Positions 29,623 to 40,306 of a DNA stretch of 64,000 bases are shown piece by piece (the stretch's first letter is position 1; each line of letters begins with the position of its first letter). This DNA is from Flectonema sp. DT1601 (taxonomy: Eukaryota; Euglenozoa; Diplonemea; Diplonemida; Diplonemidae). The stretch is taken from the NCBI GenBank assembly GCA_964019425.1, contig OZ025808.1, positions 434,001-498,000 on the forward strand, written 5' to 3'. The notes beneath the pieces are model-generated. The model was not told where the DNA came from and searched no databases. It saw nothing but the letters and a program-made list of their open reading frames with translations. The translations under genes and the position numbers were made by a program.

Positions 29623-30620
29623 CTATTTTCTTTCGAAGGCTACCTGGTATTGGTACTTGGTGGTCTGTTGGCTTTGGTTTTTCTTTATTCTTTCTCCTTT
29701 TCTTTCTCTTGTACACTCTTTGGCGTGTTTTCTTGTTGAATGAATAGCATTGTTAGCCTCTCTTACACTGCCTGCTTCGTATAGTGTCTCTGGGTAGTCA
29801 TGTACTTCTAGTTGGTCTTTCTTCGGTCTGACTTCCGGGCTTTCGATAAAAAAAAAAAAAGAAGTGGCGTACTGGATAGCTGTTCGTAGGCAGCGAATCA
29901 AATCAATGTTCTTGTGTAAAGTTTTTTCCTTTTTTCGGACGGATTTTCTTTTTCCTTTTTCTGCATCAACAAAAGGTGATCCAACAGTTCACAATTCAGT
30001 TTTCCGACATTCCAAACCCTACAGTGGCCGTTGATTCACAAGCTCAATTGTATTTCCTTTATGTTTGTTTTACTTTTCTTTTAAGTAATTATTCCTGCTT
30101 GTTTTCTAACTGAATTCATAATAACGCTACTTTAATTTATTTAAAGTGATGAACTTTTTAACAAATTATTAAAGGTGAAACCTACACTCTGCCGTATTAC
30201 ATTATACCTCTGGTTTTTGGTTTCCCAGAGCTCACGACTATTTGAGTAATTGAATAACTGAATGACATACGGAAAAAGGAAAAAAGAGGCATCTGCTTGA
30301 CGACATTAGGGACTTTCAGTTCTCCCTCTGTATCAGCCGTCTCTAACACTGTCTGCTCGCGCGGGGTTTTGGAAGTCATTTGTTTCAGGTTCTTCTACGT
30401 TTCTTATCGTCTGTGAGAGTCTCACGGTTGGCTGGTAGCGATATAACTGTTACCCCTGTTGAGCTTTTTCCTGACTTTAGCTTCTTTCTGAAGTACTTCT
30501 TAAGATTGATAATTCGTTCTGACCCGCAGTTAAGTTACTTTGAGTCTTACTAATTGGGTGGCCTCTTAGGATTTAGTTCTGGTTGTTGAATGTTGTAATT
30601 TTTATTTGTGTCAAAAACCC
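29623..30620 (-). pseudogene. possible decayed minus-strand coding DNA, family unknown
   Basis: Several minus-strand stretches look like hydrophilic protein in different frames: SPEVRPKKDQLEVHDYPE (about 29810), TPREQTVLETADTEGELKVP (about 30350) and KKLKSGKSSTGVTVISLP (about 30450-30510). They are G+C-richer than the surroundings and interrupted by repeat I. No family is recognised. They may belong to one dead gene, to several, or be chance. Confidence 0.25.
30169..30240 (+). repeat. dispersed repeat family I, copy 2
   Basis: Matches 24172-24243 over about 70 bases with few differences. Confidence 0.7.
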
Positions 30621-31138
30621 TAAAGCAAGCAACCCTAGGGAACTGATGACTACTGTCATTGTATATTCCAACAATTTTTATTATTCGCAATTTTTTTTTT
30701 TTTTTTTAATTTCCAGAGCTCAATAATTAATAAGGTCACAAAGGCAACACTGTACGGAGGTCGATTTCACGATACGTCAACTAAGTACAAGCCGGTGTTT
30801 AGTTTTTTTACCGCTAAGTTGCCTACCCGCATTCCGACGACGGGTCAAGGATGTGAGTAATGACTCATTAGTTGTAAACCTTTTATCCTTTCAATCATAA
30901 GAACCACGTGAGAGGTTACTAACTCTTTTACGATTGCGTTAGTTAGTTTTGTTTTAGTTCCGAATTCTTTGATGTCCTAACAGCTCGATATAAAAGAGTG
31001 GACGAATTTGATATTTTCATATCCAAAGTCTTTTCACAGATAAAAGGACGAGAAAAAACATTTTTTTTTCATTCTCTTATTTGTTATCAGAAAAAACTTT
31101 AGCCAACAACAAAAAATAAAGCTTCTTTCCATAAACTA

Positions 31139-31275
31139 ATTGTCATTTTACCTGATGTGCTGCCCATTTTTTTGTGGTACCTTTTCTAAAGCTTTTCGGT
31201 AAGCCCACAGTACAATTATAATGCTTCGTGGGTATATGGCACATATGTCGCAATATAAAGAAAGATACTGCATAC
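31139..31275 (+). repeat. dispersed repeat family H, copy 3
   Basis: GTGCTGCCCATTTTTTTGTG, CTAAAGCTTTTCGGTAAGCC and AAAGAAAGAT match 19630-19812. Confidence 0.65.
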
Positions 31276-31295
31276 GGACCTTCGCAGATCGTTTC

Positions 31296-31341
<46 letters not shown>

Positions 31342-31618
31342 ATTGTTTTCAACCCTACAAATGTCTTGCATTTGATCTTTTTTTGATTGACTGATAACTA
31401 TTAACTTATCTTACTGAACTGTAATTTCTTGTCCTTATTGTTGTTCTGTGCTGCTAACTGTAAGCTTCCTTTGTGTGATCTAATTTTGTTGCTTTGATTG
31501 TGAAGTTTTTAGTATTATACACTTTTAGTAAAATTTGATTGTGAATCGAACTGATCCACTTTTATATTGTGAGTATAATTATAAAAATACCTACACTCGG
31601 TTACAGATTGCGTACTCT

Positions 31619-31755
31619 GTTGCTGTGAGCTACTCTCCCTAGAGCACTGTCAAACGTAGGTCAGGCCTGACACCCCCTACTTTCTTCGCTGAAGAGGGCT
31701 GGTCCGAAGCCAATCATTATTTGTTTGTTGTCCTACAATTTCTTTTGCATTTTGA
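31619..31755 (+). repeat. hairpin D (left half) followed by repeat B
   Basis: The D left arm GTTGCTGTGAG is followed at 31656 by GTAGGTCAGGCCTGACAC and the TTCTTCGCTGAAGAG hairpin of B. The right arm of D is not present. Confidence 0.55.
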
Positions 31756-32286
31756 TTTTTTTAATTTACTGATGACCCATTAATAGTACAAAGAACTGTC
31801 AGTTTTATAAAACTGGCGGAACAAATGTATTTAATGTTTTTCATTTTATCTTATTACAAATGTCGTTTAAATTCCTTCCTCTCCTCTCCTATTTGTATTT
31901 TGCTGTTTAATTGCTGCTGATTTTTCTTATGATGTTTTTTTTCTAAAATTAGTGAACTTCTTTGAAGGAATTTCACTCTTTTTTTAAAATATTCATTCCT
32001 TCTTGTGTCTTGTTGATAGCGGTTATTAAAAATAGTTTTTTTCTTCTTCTTTTTTTCCCCATTTAACAGAAAGCCTTCACACGGGATCGTATCCTCCATA
32101 AATGAATGGCTGAGATTTAAAAAAAAAAAAAAAAAAAAAATTACGTTCAGGTTTTACATTAGAGTATGTGTTTCTTGCTGAACTTTAACGGGGGAAAAGA
32201 GAGTTTTTTTTTTTTTTTTTTGTTTACAACCACGATTTATTATTAATCATCTTGTTTTCAGTATTGAAATAAGCCATAAAAAAGAA

Positions 32287-32313
32287 ATGCCACCAATACA
32301 ACAAACTTATTGA
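32287..32313 (+). promoter_or_regulatory. upstream ORF before the Patched-like gene
   Basis: Between the TTTTCAG acceptor (32261) and the main ATG (32322) lies an ATG with eight sense codons and TGA. If the acceptor is used, ribosomes meet this first. Confidence 0.4.
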
Positions 32314-32321
32314 ATCACACA

Positions 32322-35300
32322 ATGAAGTTGTTGGGATGTTGTCGTGAGGGGTTCATGAATGCATTAGATAGAGGATTTGGATTAATTGGAAATTTAATTA
32401 CCAAAAGACCAGTTCAAGTAATTCTTGCATCCGTACTCCTCTCTGTGATAATGGGACAAGGTTTTCACTTAAGTGATTTTGAGACGAGTCCGGAAATGTT
32501 ATTTACACCAAAGGAATCTGATGCTGTGAAGGATCAACTACGTAGTACACAAATATTTGGAGAAGACCCCCGACTGAATGAAGTTTATGTTACCAGTATT
32601 GTTCAAAATAAAAATATCTTCACAAAGGAATATTTGATAGCGATTGCTGAATTTGTTAACTTTATAAGAAATGAGTTAACTGCCGAATTTGAATCATCAC
32701 CTCTACGCTTTCATGATGTTTGCTACAAAGGTAATACTAATTGCCTTCAAATCGATACAATAACTTCTATTTGGAATCACAACATTACTTTAATTGATTC
32801 TAAGACAGATGTTCAACTTCAACAAGATTATCAATTTCCTCAAAATCAAGAAACGATTCTTCCGTATTCTCAATTCCTAAGTCGACTTGCGATCACAGAT
32901 AATAATGTGACTACCACTCCTGCTATAAAAATAACATTTTTACTTTCAAACGATAGAAGGAACGGAGCTCATGACGACCCGTATTCCAAGGCATTTGAAG
33001 TTGCTTTATACCATCGTCTGTTGCATTCAGATTGGTTATTTTCACAATCACATCCGTCAGTTTTATTTCATAGTTTTTCTTTTGGTGTAGAAGAATACAT
33101 AAACGAGCAAGTAGTAAAAGAGAATATGCCGATAATGATGATTGGCTATCTTATGATGATAGTCTATTGTTGTTTTTATTTGGGTAATAGGAACTGGGTT
33201 AAGAGTCATGCTTTTCTTGGGGTTATATCTGTTCTGTCTGTTTTATTAAGTACCTTAACCGCTTTTGGGATTGCCTGGTATATCGGTGTTCAATATTCAC
33301 CTGTTGTTCAGGTTTCTATTTTACTATTATTGGGAATCGGAATCGACGACTCCTTTATAATTATGCAGACGTGGCATTCACAGCCACCAACAACTTCTCT
33401 CTCTCAACGAATGATATCTTCAATAAAACATTCTGGTTCATCTATTTTAACCACCACGATAACAGATTTATGTGCCTTTCTTGCTGGTACAGCCACTCAA
33501 ATTCCTGCTGTTAGATCATTTTGTATCTATGCAGCTTTGGGTGTGGTTTTTGATTTTTTGTACCAAATTACTTTTTTTACTGCTGTTGCTTATATTGATT
33601 TTAAGAGGGAAGCTTCAAAGCGATTGGATTTTTTTTGTTGTGTGAAACTGAAAGAAGATGAAAATAAAAATTGTTGTTTTCTGGGACCGAGTAAGACAAA
33701 AAACGGAACCATGAGTATATCAAAGTATACATTGTCTCCTGTTGGTCAAATAATTGGAATCGCTGTGACTGTTTTGTTAGTTGTCGTGGCATCGTTTGGA
33801 TGGCAAAAAGTTGAAATGAACTTTCGTAAAGAATGGCTGACACCTGAAAACGACTCATATCAAATTGTGTATACTGTTAGAAATAATCATTTCAGTGGTA
33901 ACAATCCTCAAATATATTTATATCAAACTTTAGACTTAGTTGATTTTAGGTATTCAGAAAAACCTCAACTTGCCCTTCTCTCATTAGTTAACAAGACCTA
34001 CGATTCTAACTGGGTTGCTCCAGAGAGTCATTCAATTTGGTATTTTTCATTCGTTAATTGGAGGGGATTGGGTGGAGTAATACCCAAGTATGAGTTTAAA
34101 GGTGCGCTAGAAGCCTTTTTAGATTCTAAAGAAGGTGAAAAGTGGCAAGCCGACGTTAAAATTGAAGGCAATATTGCCCACAGCAGATCACGATTCCTAG
34201 CAACACATGACTCTCTACTAACGGGAGAGAACTCAGTAGACGCTATGGATGATATTCGAAGAGTTGTTAAAAACATTCCTGAGTGTCAGCAGTTTAATTG
34301 CTATGCGCATGGACGTCTATTTGTGTTTTGGGAAGGCACAAAAATAATAATCGATGAGGTTAAACTAAACGTTACCGCAGCATCAATCGCCGTCGCCGCA
34401 ACTGCATTATTACTGCTGGGAAGTCCTATAGCTGCTGGTATTGTTTTGTGCATGGTTTTAATGGTTGATTTCTTGTTATTTGGTTTTATGCCTTATGTAA
34501 ACTGCGATTTTAACACCGTCACTATGGTTTGTATTGTCTTAGCTGTTGGGTTATCAGTTGACAGTAGTCTTCACATTGCTCATTGCTTTATGTCAATAAC
34601 TGTGAATGAGACTTCCTATATAGCTTATCGACATCGTCGTGCTTGTTATGCGTTGGATTCAATGGGGTCACCTGTTCTTTGTGCTGGATTTTCGACATTT
34701 GTTGCTGTTGTTCCTCTTTATTTATCAAACTCGTACATCTTCAATTCATTTTTTAAACTGTTATCGATGGTGTTGGGATTCGGACTTTGGATGGGAATAA
34801 TAGTATTGCCTCTACTACTAACTTATTGGGGACCGAAACCCTTCCCGAATGCTAGAAACATTGATGACTCATCTGTGAAGGAGGATGTGAAGGTACCCTC
34901 GAGTGATAATAAACAGCTTGAGGCTCCTGAGGGAATCCTTCGGAGAGGTAGTTCTCTGAGTTCAGTTAAAGATAACAATCATAGTTGCAATAAAAATGTT
35001 AATTCAGAAAATGATAAACGAGAGTTAGCAAACTGCGCAGAGGAACAGCAGTCAATCATCCGACTTGAGCCTCCCGAGGGAATTCTTCAAAAAGTTCCTT
35101 CTCTGAGGTCACTTAGAGATAGCTGTCGTAGTTACAAGAAGACTACTGATACTGATTCTGATTCTGATTGCAATAATAACCCTCTTCGCAAATCAGATGA
35201 CACCCAACCAGTGGGAGACTCTTTACGTCCACCAGAAGGTATCTTGAGAAAGATTTCTTCATTTCAATCACTCAGAGACAGAAGTCGTAAATACAATAAA

Positions 35301-35456
35301 ACTGCTGACTCTGACTCTGATTCTGATTCTCGGTCGGATCATCAACCAGAACTACAGCACTCAAACATTCAAAGTGGCAATATTGACCTTCCTGTTCAGG
35401 ATATAAATACATCAAATAATCTTGTTTTGAGTAAAACTATCGATTCTAGTCGATAA
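32322..35456 (+). CDS. Patched/NPC1-type RND transporter-like membrane protein
   Basis: About 1044 aa. One N-terminal helix (about 30-52) is followed by a large loop, a sterol-sensing-like group of helices at about 270-430, a second loop, and another group at about 690-835: the 12-helix RND layout. GIGIDDSFII in the fourth helix and GLSVDSSLHI in the tenth match the GxxxD(D) proton-relay motifs of Patched-related proteins. Known relatives move or bind lipids or sterols; the substrate here is unknown. The cytosolic tail (from about 843) carries three similar modules with PEGIL at about 868, 917 and 970, followed by Ser/Arg/Lys and Asp-Ser runs. I start at the ATG at 32322, 60 bases after the acceptor. 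Confidence 0.85.
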   Translation: MKLLGCCREGFMNALDRGFGLIGNLITKRPVQVILASVLLSVIMGQGFHLSDFETSPEMLFTPKESDAVKDQLRSTQIFGEDPRLNEVYVTSIVQNKNIFTKEYLIAIAEFVNFIRNELTAEFESSPLRFHDVCYKGNTNCLQIDTITSIWNHNITLIDSKTDVQLQQDYQFPQNQETILPYSQFLSRLAITDNNVTTTPAIKITFLLSNDRRNGAHDDPYSKAFEVALYHRLLHSDWLFSQSHPSVLFHSFSFGVEEYINEQVVKENMPIMMIGYLMMIVYCCFYLGNRNWVKSHAFLGVISVLSVLLSTLTAFGIAWYIGVQYSPVVQVSILLLLGIGIDDSFIIMQTWHSQPPTTSLSQRMISSIKHSGSSILTTTITDLCAFLAGTATQIPAVRSFCIYAALGVVFDFLYQITFFTAVAYIDFKREASKRLDFFCCVKLKEDENKNCCFLGPSKTKNGTMSISKYTLSPVGQIIGIAVTVLLVVVASFGWQKVEMNFRKEWLTPENDSYQIVYTVRNNHFSGNNPQIYLYQTLDLVDFRYSEKPQLALLSLVNKTYDSNWVAPESHSIWYFSFVNWRGLGGVIPKYEFKGALEAFLDSKEGEKWQADVKIEGNIAHSRSRFLATHDSLLTGENSVDAMDDIRRVVKNIPECQQFNCYAHGRLFVFWEGTKIIIDEVKLNVTAASIAVAATALLLLGSPIAAGIVLCMVLMVDFLLFGFMPYVNCDFNTVTMVCIVLAVGLSVDSSLHIAHCFMSITVNETSYIAYRHRRACYALDSMGSPVLCAGFSTFVAVVPLYLSNSYIFNSFFKLLSMVLGFGLWMGIIVLPLLLTYWGPKPFPNARNIDDSSVKEDVKVPSSDNKQLEAPEGILRRGSSLSSVKDNNHSCNKNVNSENDKRELANCAEEQQSIIRLEPPEGILQKVPSLRSLRDSCRSYKKTTDTDSDSDCNNNPLRKSDDTQPVGDSLRPPEGILRKISSFQSLRDRSRKYNKTADSDSDSDSRSDHQPELQHSNIQSGNIDLPVQDINTSNNLVLSKTIDSSR

Positions 35457-36013
35457 CCACAGCCGTGTAGTCTTCTTGGAAGGGAATTATTAAAAAAATG
35501 GTTTATAATTTCTACCCTGTACAACTAATTCTTATCCTGTATTTATATTGAGATCATTTTACATATTGGGTATAACCTGCTTTCACTGCAGGTGATTCCC
35601 TCGAACCAATTTTCACGCTCTTGATACTAGCTTCTTTTGTTCAAGGTTGTCTTTTTTGTTATGTTCTTTTTTGTGTTTTGTCTATGACATATATGTTATC
35701 TTCCTCTCTCCGTATTGAGGATATGAGACTCTGCCAACAGCAAGAGCTCCTTTTTTTTTGGAGAGTATTGTGTACTAAGTATTAAAATTATCGTTGTTTT
35801 TATTAGTATTTATTATTCTTCACCTACTAGTCATAGTACGTGTCTTGCAACGGACAACTATCATTCTCTGTGAGTATGGTTATCACTAAAGGTGACCTTC
35901 ATGGGATTTTTTTTTGAATCCAATGCCTTTATGGATATGTTGTGTGTCTAGCAAAGTGTTTTCAAATATTTTAATTTTCAACAGTTTCCTTTATATTCAA
36001 ACACACGAAAACG
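35457..36013. other. intergenic
   Basis: No gene or repeat family seen. Ends in TTAATTTTCAACAG, an acceptor-like AG at 35984, 29 bases before the next ATG. Confidence 0.5.
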
Positions 36014-36343
36014 ATGGACGTTGTACTGAAGTTTGAAGAAGCTGATGAACGTAAAGACATCGACGTCATGTGTGAACTTTGTATTGAAAATGTCTTATTT
36101 GATACCCCACAGTGGGTGACGAATAACAAAAAGGACCTAAGAGCGAAACTGAAGAAAGAGTATGCTTCCGACACAACCAAGTTTTACGGAGAGACTCCGT
36201 GGGAGGAATTGAAGCCAGGGAAGAAGTTCACTCGTACGTTGAAAGTTAAACTTATGTTGGGTCTTATCACTATGAAGGTTCGACAAACTTATCGTGTGAA
36301 CGGTGATGGTTTGATTAAATCAATGACAGCTAAGAGGATCTAA
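36014..36343 (+). CDS. NTF2-like / SnoaL-like small protein
   Basis: 109 aa, close to one NTF2-like cone-shaped domain. The pattern is helix (VVLKFEEADERKDIDVMCEL), CIENVLFDTPQ, then strands ending FTRTLKVKLMLGLITMKVRQ and YRVNGDGLIKSM. In this superfamily such single domains are dimeric binding proteins or small isomerase-like enzymes. No catalytic pair can be assigned, so the function is open. Codons are biased to G/C-ending forms, suggesting good expression. Confidence 0.55.
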   Translation: MDVVLKFEEADERKDIDVMCELCIENVLFDTPQWVTNNKKDLRAKLKKEYASDTTKFYGETPWEELKPGKKFTRTLKVKLMLGLITMKVRQTYRVNGDGLIKSMTAKRI

Positions 36344-36937
36344 GAGTCTCTTTTATTATGTTTCAAAAAAAAAAAAACTATCTTTTATTTTTATTATTTA
36401 AACTACACCTCCGTCTATTCGAAAGCAGTAGACAAGTAAACCCGAAATCGTTATGAGGGTATAAAGTGGTGTTATGTGATTTATCACAAATAGTTGATTG
36501 TGTTGTTAAGTAAGGTTTCCCATTCCAGGGAGGACCTTACTTTGTGTTGTATTCCATTGCTGCATTGCCGCGCTTGACTTGTTTTCTCAAATAAAAGCAT
36601 ATTCAGAAGGGAGCGAGACAGTCTGTCTCGCTTCCTTCTCAATCAGCTTCCTTCCTTCCTTCCTTCCTCCCAACTAACTAAATTATTATTTTATCGTGCA
36701 TCTTAAAATATCACACAACTGTTATATTATAATAATTATGAGTAATGAATATCCTCATTCTTAAATCTGATGTGTCTTCATTGACATGTTGTGTTTCCTC
36801 TCTTGTTCTCTCTGAGTTGAGATTTAGTTTTTGTGTTGTGTTGTTGAACGTGTTATGAATTTTAATTCTTTCCATCGCAGAGAAATGTCGAGCAAAACAG
36901 CGACTTAAAGAAAGAGAGCTGCTGTCATTATGCTATT
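36344..36937. other. intergenic with acceptor and short upstream ORF
   Basis: About 590 bases without a gene. A (CCTT)n run lies at about 36650-36668. TTCCATCGCAG at 36880 looks like the splice acceptor for the next gene. Confidence 0.5.
36885..36908 (+). promoter_or_regulatory. upstream ORF before the FAM227-like gene
   Basis: ATG plus six further sense codons and TAA, five bases after the CGCAG acceptor. A second, out-of-frame ATG lies at 36929. A second possible acceptor, TTATGTTACAG at 36946, would remove both and the assumed start. Confidence 0.4.
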
Positions 36938-38770
36938 ATGTTACAGGGACCTGTTTACCCGATTCCAGAACTGAACCATTTGACGGGATACGGTTTTGTA
37001 AAAAATTGGAAAATCCCAGATCTCAATGGCATTGGAAATTCATTAGTAGGCGGTGATGATGAAATGAGGAAACTGGTGGCCAATACTCTTGAAGCTAGTC
37101 AGACAACTGGTGCAGCTCGATCAATACTTTTAAGGAAAGAATGCAGACAATATTTTATTGACATGAGTGTTGCTATTTTTATTATCGTATTTAAAGATGA
37201 TGAGAACCAATTACTATTACATCAGTTGTTTTCACGAATGGCAGCGAATTGGCATTTAATCACCTGCTGGGTAACACGTTTCAACGCAAACCGTAACAGA
37301 CAACAACAACACTCACCCTCTGATAAACTACTTCAAGCAACATCAGTCTCAACGTCAATGGTTGTTCATGGATGTTTACTTGTGTTATTCCCAAATGGAC
37401 AAGGGATCTTTTCAAATGAGAAAGTCAGATGTTACATTCACAGAGTTGCTGCTTATTGGATGTTTGGTGTAGAAATACCCGAGTACCAACCGAATAATAT
37501 TTGGATTACTGCGGGATACGCTGCAACAAATAAAATTAGAAAACACTCTGAGGTACCAGCACCACCAAACAAACCAAAGCAAGGTTTTCGTCGTCGAGGT
37601 AAAAGCACCGCGATTGAAGTGACTGACAGAGATCAAGAGTTGGCGGAACTGAGAGAGACTCTCGCTGACATTCAAGTTCAGGGAAAGTTTCGTGAAGTTA
37701 AGCTAATGAAAAACACTCAAGCGGTTAATAGATCCCCTTCTGAAGACACACAGTCAAATACTTCAGAACACAATTGGTTAATATCTCCAACTCAAAGAGA
37801 CGCTGTCAGGGCAAGTGCTTGGTACGAACCTGATATGATTTTTCCAAAAATGCAAAAACCAGAACTTTGGTTTTTATCTAAACAATCACCGTTGATATCA
37901 TTATTCTTATCAGAACATTCTATAATGCATCCGAATGTTGAGCAGTTGGGTGTCTCTTCACGTCTACGTGCTGGTATGCGTCGTGAAACACCCCTGACTG
38001 TGTGTAATCCATTGTCGCTGACAAGGAAGTCATCGTGTATGAATAATTATAGAAGTTTATGCATGGATGAATTTAAAGCTACAAAAACTATTCGGAAAAA
38101 AGATTTTTATGATAGGGAACGTCATAAAGAAGTGTTGTTAGATATTGAGGACCAGCGAACTGTTTCGCTGAGAAAATTGAATTTGAAAAAAAATCGTGAC
38201 AAGGTTCGGACCAGCGCAGCATACAATAATCTCTTAGCGCAGTATAAACGGGATGATGCAACTGAAGAAACGTTAGAAAGTATTGTGTGTGAAATTAATG
38301 AGATGATTGTGTCTGTGAGTCCTGCTGACAAATCAAAGTTGCTTTCGATCGCTTGTAAGTGTAGCGTCGAACTAAAGAAAATGAAGAAAGATAAAAGTCG
38401 GTGGATCAGCAGCAGGCACAATCCTCGCGTTGATACTCTTTTTAAACAAGTTACAGCTTCAATCAAATACAACACGTCAGTCTCTAAGAAACGGAGATTA
38501 CTTTCAGGTAGTGATAGCGACAGTGAAGGTAATGATGTTTATTGGGATGAAAGACTTCGTAATTTACTACAGGAAGAGTCTACAGAGAGATCTATCACTC
38601 CTTCAACACCTGCAGCTGTTAGCGATTACTCAGAGTTACACTGCGGGGATGTTTCTTTAATGTCTTCTCAAGTATCTTTTTCTTCTGAACCGTCGCAGTC
38701 GTTTTTTTTACCGAAACCTCCTCAGAAGCAACTTTCTGATGATTGTCTACGCAAGCTGCTTTCTACGTAA
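36938..38770 (+). CDS. FAM227-like protein
   Basis: 610 aa. Residues 60-200 have helices with RMAANWHLITCWVTR, VVHGCLLVLFPNGQGIFSNE and RVAAYWMFGVEIPEYQPNN..W, which resembles the FAM227 domain pattern (..NW.., ..F..AFP.S...F.., W..G..P...W). Around residue 300 ELWFLSKQSPLISLFLSEHS is a further family-like block. The C-terminal 250 aa are charged with coiled-coil tendency and an acidic GSDSDSEGND segment. FAM227 proteins are poorly studied and found mostly in ciliated eukaryotes, so a ciliary role is an inference. The assignment rests on pattern recognition by eye. The start may lie further downstream (next Met at residue 43) if the 36946 acceptor is used. Confidence 0.45.
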   Translation: MLQGPVYPIPELNHLTGYGFVKNWKIPDLNGIGNSLVGGDDEMRKLVANTLEASQTTGAARSILLRKECRQYFIDMSVAIFIIVFKDDENQLLLHQLFSRMAANWHLITCWVTRFNANRNRQQQHSPSDKLLQATSVSTSMVVHGCLLVLFPNGQGIFSNEKVRCYIHRVAAYWMFGVEIPEYQPNNIWITAGYAATNKIRKHSEVPAPPNKPKQGFRRRGKSTAIEVTDRDQELAELRETLADIQVQGKFREVKLMKNTQAVNRSPSEDTQSNTSEHNWLISPTQRDAVRASAWYEPDMIFPKMQKPELWFLSKQSPLISLFLSEHSIMHPNVEQLGVSSRLRAGMRRETPLTVCNPLSLTRKSSCMNNYRSLCMDEFKATKTIRKKDFYDRERHKEVLLDIEDQRTVSLRKLNLKKNRDKVRTSAAYNNLLAQYKRDDATEETLESIVCEINEMIVSVSPADKSKLLSIACKCSVELKKMKKDKSRWISSRHNPRVDTLFKQVTASIKYNTSVSKKRRLLSGSDSDSEGNDVYWDERLRNLLQEESTERSITPSTPAAVSDYSELHCGDVSLMSSQVSFSSEPSQSFFLPKPPQKQLSDDCLRKLLST

Positions 38771-39025
38771 TACTCTTCGGGTAAGTTAAGGATAACTCGC
38801 AACGAACTCGTTCTGATCCATGGAGTCTTCTATAATCTCTGTTTACCTTCTAGTGTTTATCTGTTAAATGATAATCATCTAGACTTCCGTATCACATTTA
38901 CACAACAAACTGTTTTCGGTTAAATATTTCGTTCGTTTGTTTATTACTTTTTATTATATCGGAAGTCATTCTTATTATTTATCTAATTAACAGAAGGGAG
39001 ATAAGTAAAAAGGCACACACCAAAC

Positions 39026-40306
39026 ATGTCACTAATGTCAGGGGACACCTACCTAGAGAAGGGTAAAGCAATTGCTGAACGAATCCTTCCCCAGATGATG
39101 AGTAGGGAAGAATGGGAAGAAAAGTGCTACGTGGCTGATGAAATCCAGAAAATGGTAAAATTGCAAAGGTTTCCCAAGGCGAGAGTGTTTTTGTTTGGGT
39201 CAACTGTGTCTGGGTTAGCTGAAATGGGTTGTGATATCGACTTAGCATGTGATTTGTACGGCAACGGTCATATCGAACTTTTGCAAAATGAAGTTGACGT
39301 TGTTAGCAAGATTGGAACGGCATTTCAAAAAGAACCTTTCTCTGGACTTGAAGTAATCACAGGAGCCAGATGTCCGATAGTTAAAAACACACCTGATGAC
39401 TCTTTTCAAACTGATTTCCACTGCGATGCTAAATTCGATCTTTCTTTTCGAATGAACGGAGTCTACAATAGCCGTCTGCTTCGAAAATATTTTACATCCC
39501 CCGCAATCCGAACTGCAGCTGTTTTCCTTAAGCAGTGGGGTAAAGATGCTGGTGTGATAGATCCTCGTAATGGTCTTTTATCTTCATACGCATTGACATT
39601 AATGTTCATTCACTATGCCATTAGATCTGGTCATTGCAAATACATTCATTGCGGCGATTACCATGAAATTGACATTACAGCAAAGCTACCTCCTTTGGAG
39701 AAACCTCCAACAAAACAGCCCCAATTAAATACCTTTTATGAAACTGTTGGGAAACTGATTGTTGGATTTATAAGGTATTATGCACTACAGTTTAAATTTC
39801 AATCTCAGGTGGTAACGATAAGAACTACTTCTGTTTTAACGAAAAGTAATCTTGGATGGAGAGGAGATGACGGGGGGATATCAATCTTTAAAAATATTCA
39901 TAATTATCATTTATCTATTCAAGACCCTTACGAACAACGAGGTAAGTACAGACAAAAACGTTGTCCAGAAGGAAAGAATGTTTCGTGTGGACTTCGACGT
40001 CCGAACTTTAAGTACATCGTTCAGAAGTTTCGAAGTTTCGCAACTTCGATGGATTTGGAGGATTGCACAGATCTAATAGTTGAAGAAAACATTCCGAAGG
40101 TACAGTTGAACGGAAACCTTGGATACAAAAACCATCCAATCAAGGGAAGAGGTGGCGGTAACTCAAATTCTGAGTACGAGCAAAACCCTACCCCATCGGG
40201 ATTTAAGGGCAAAGGTTTTCGTGGGGGTCGAGGAAAAGGAACTTTCACTGGGCGAGGTGGTAGTGGTGGTAAGCGTGGTGGAAGGTCAAATTTCACCCAC
40301 GAATAA
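39026..40306 (+). CDS. terminal uridylyltransferase / non-canonical poly(A) polymerase (Cid1-like)
   Basis: 426 aa. Pol-beta-type nucleotidyltransferase: FLFGSTVSGLAEMGCDIDLA supplies the GS motif and two catalytic Asp (70, 72), and KFDLSF the third Asp (138). The PAP-associated central region carries RNGLLSSYALTLMFIHY, the nucleotide-recognition motif of Cid1/TUTase enzymes, and NYHLSIQDPYE near residue 300. It would add U or A to RNA 3' ends; telling U from A by sequence needs alignment. The last 60 residues are rich in Gly, Arg, Lys and Phe (RGGRGKGTFTGRGGSGGKRG), an RGG-type RNA-binding tail that is not part of the minimal enzyme. ATG is 32 bases after TTAACAG. Confidence 0.85.
   Translation: MSLMSGDTYLEKGKAIAERILPQMMSREEWEEKCYVADEIQKMVKLQRFPKARVFLFGSTVSGLAEMGCDIDLACDLYGNGHIELLQNEVDVVSKIGTAFQKEPFSGLEVITGARCPIVKNTPDDSFQTDFHCDAKFDLSFRMNGVYNSRLLRKYFTSPAIRTAAVFLKQWGKDAGVIDPRNGLLSSYALTLMFIHYAIRSGHCKYIHCGDYHEIDITAKLPPLEKPPTKQPQLNTFYETVGKLIVGFIRYYALQFKFQSQVVTIRTTSVLTKSNLGWRGDDGGISIFKNIHNYHLSIQDPYEQRGKYRQKRCPEGKNVSCGLRRPNFKYIVQKFRSFATSMDLEDCTDLIVEENIPKVQLNGNLGYKNHPIKGRGGGNSNSEYEQNPTPSGFKGKGFRGGRGKGTFTGRGGSGGKRGGRSNFTHE

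Noticed and set aside
30455-30500. CCCTGTTGAGCTT resembling another conserved LSU rRNA segment
   Set aside because: Only about 13 bases match before the sequence diverges, and the region reads as possible minus-strand coding.
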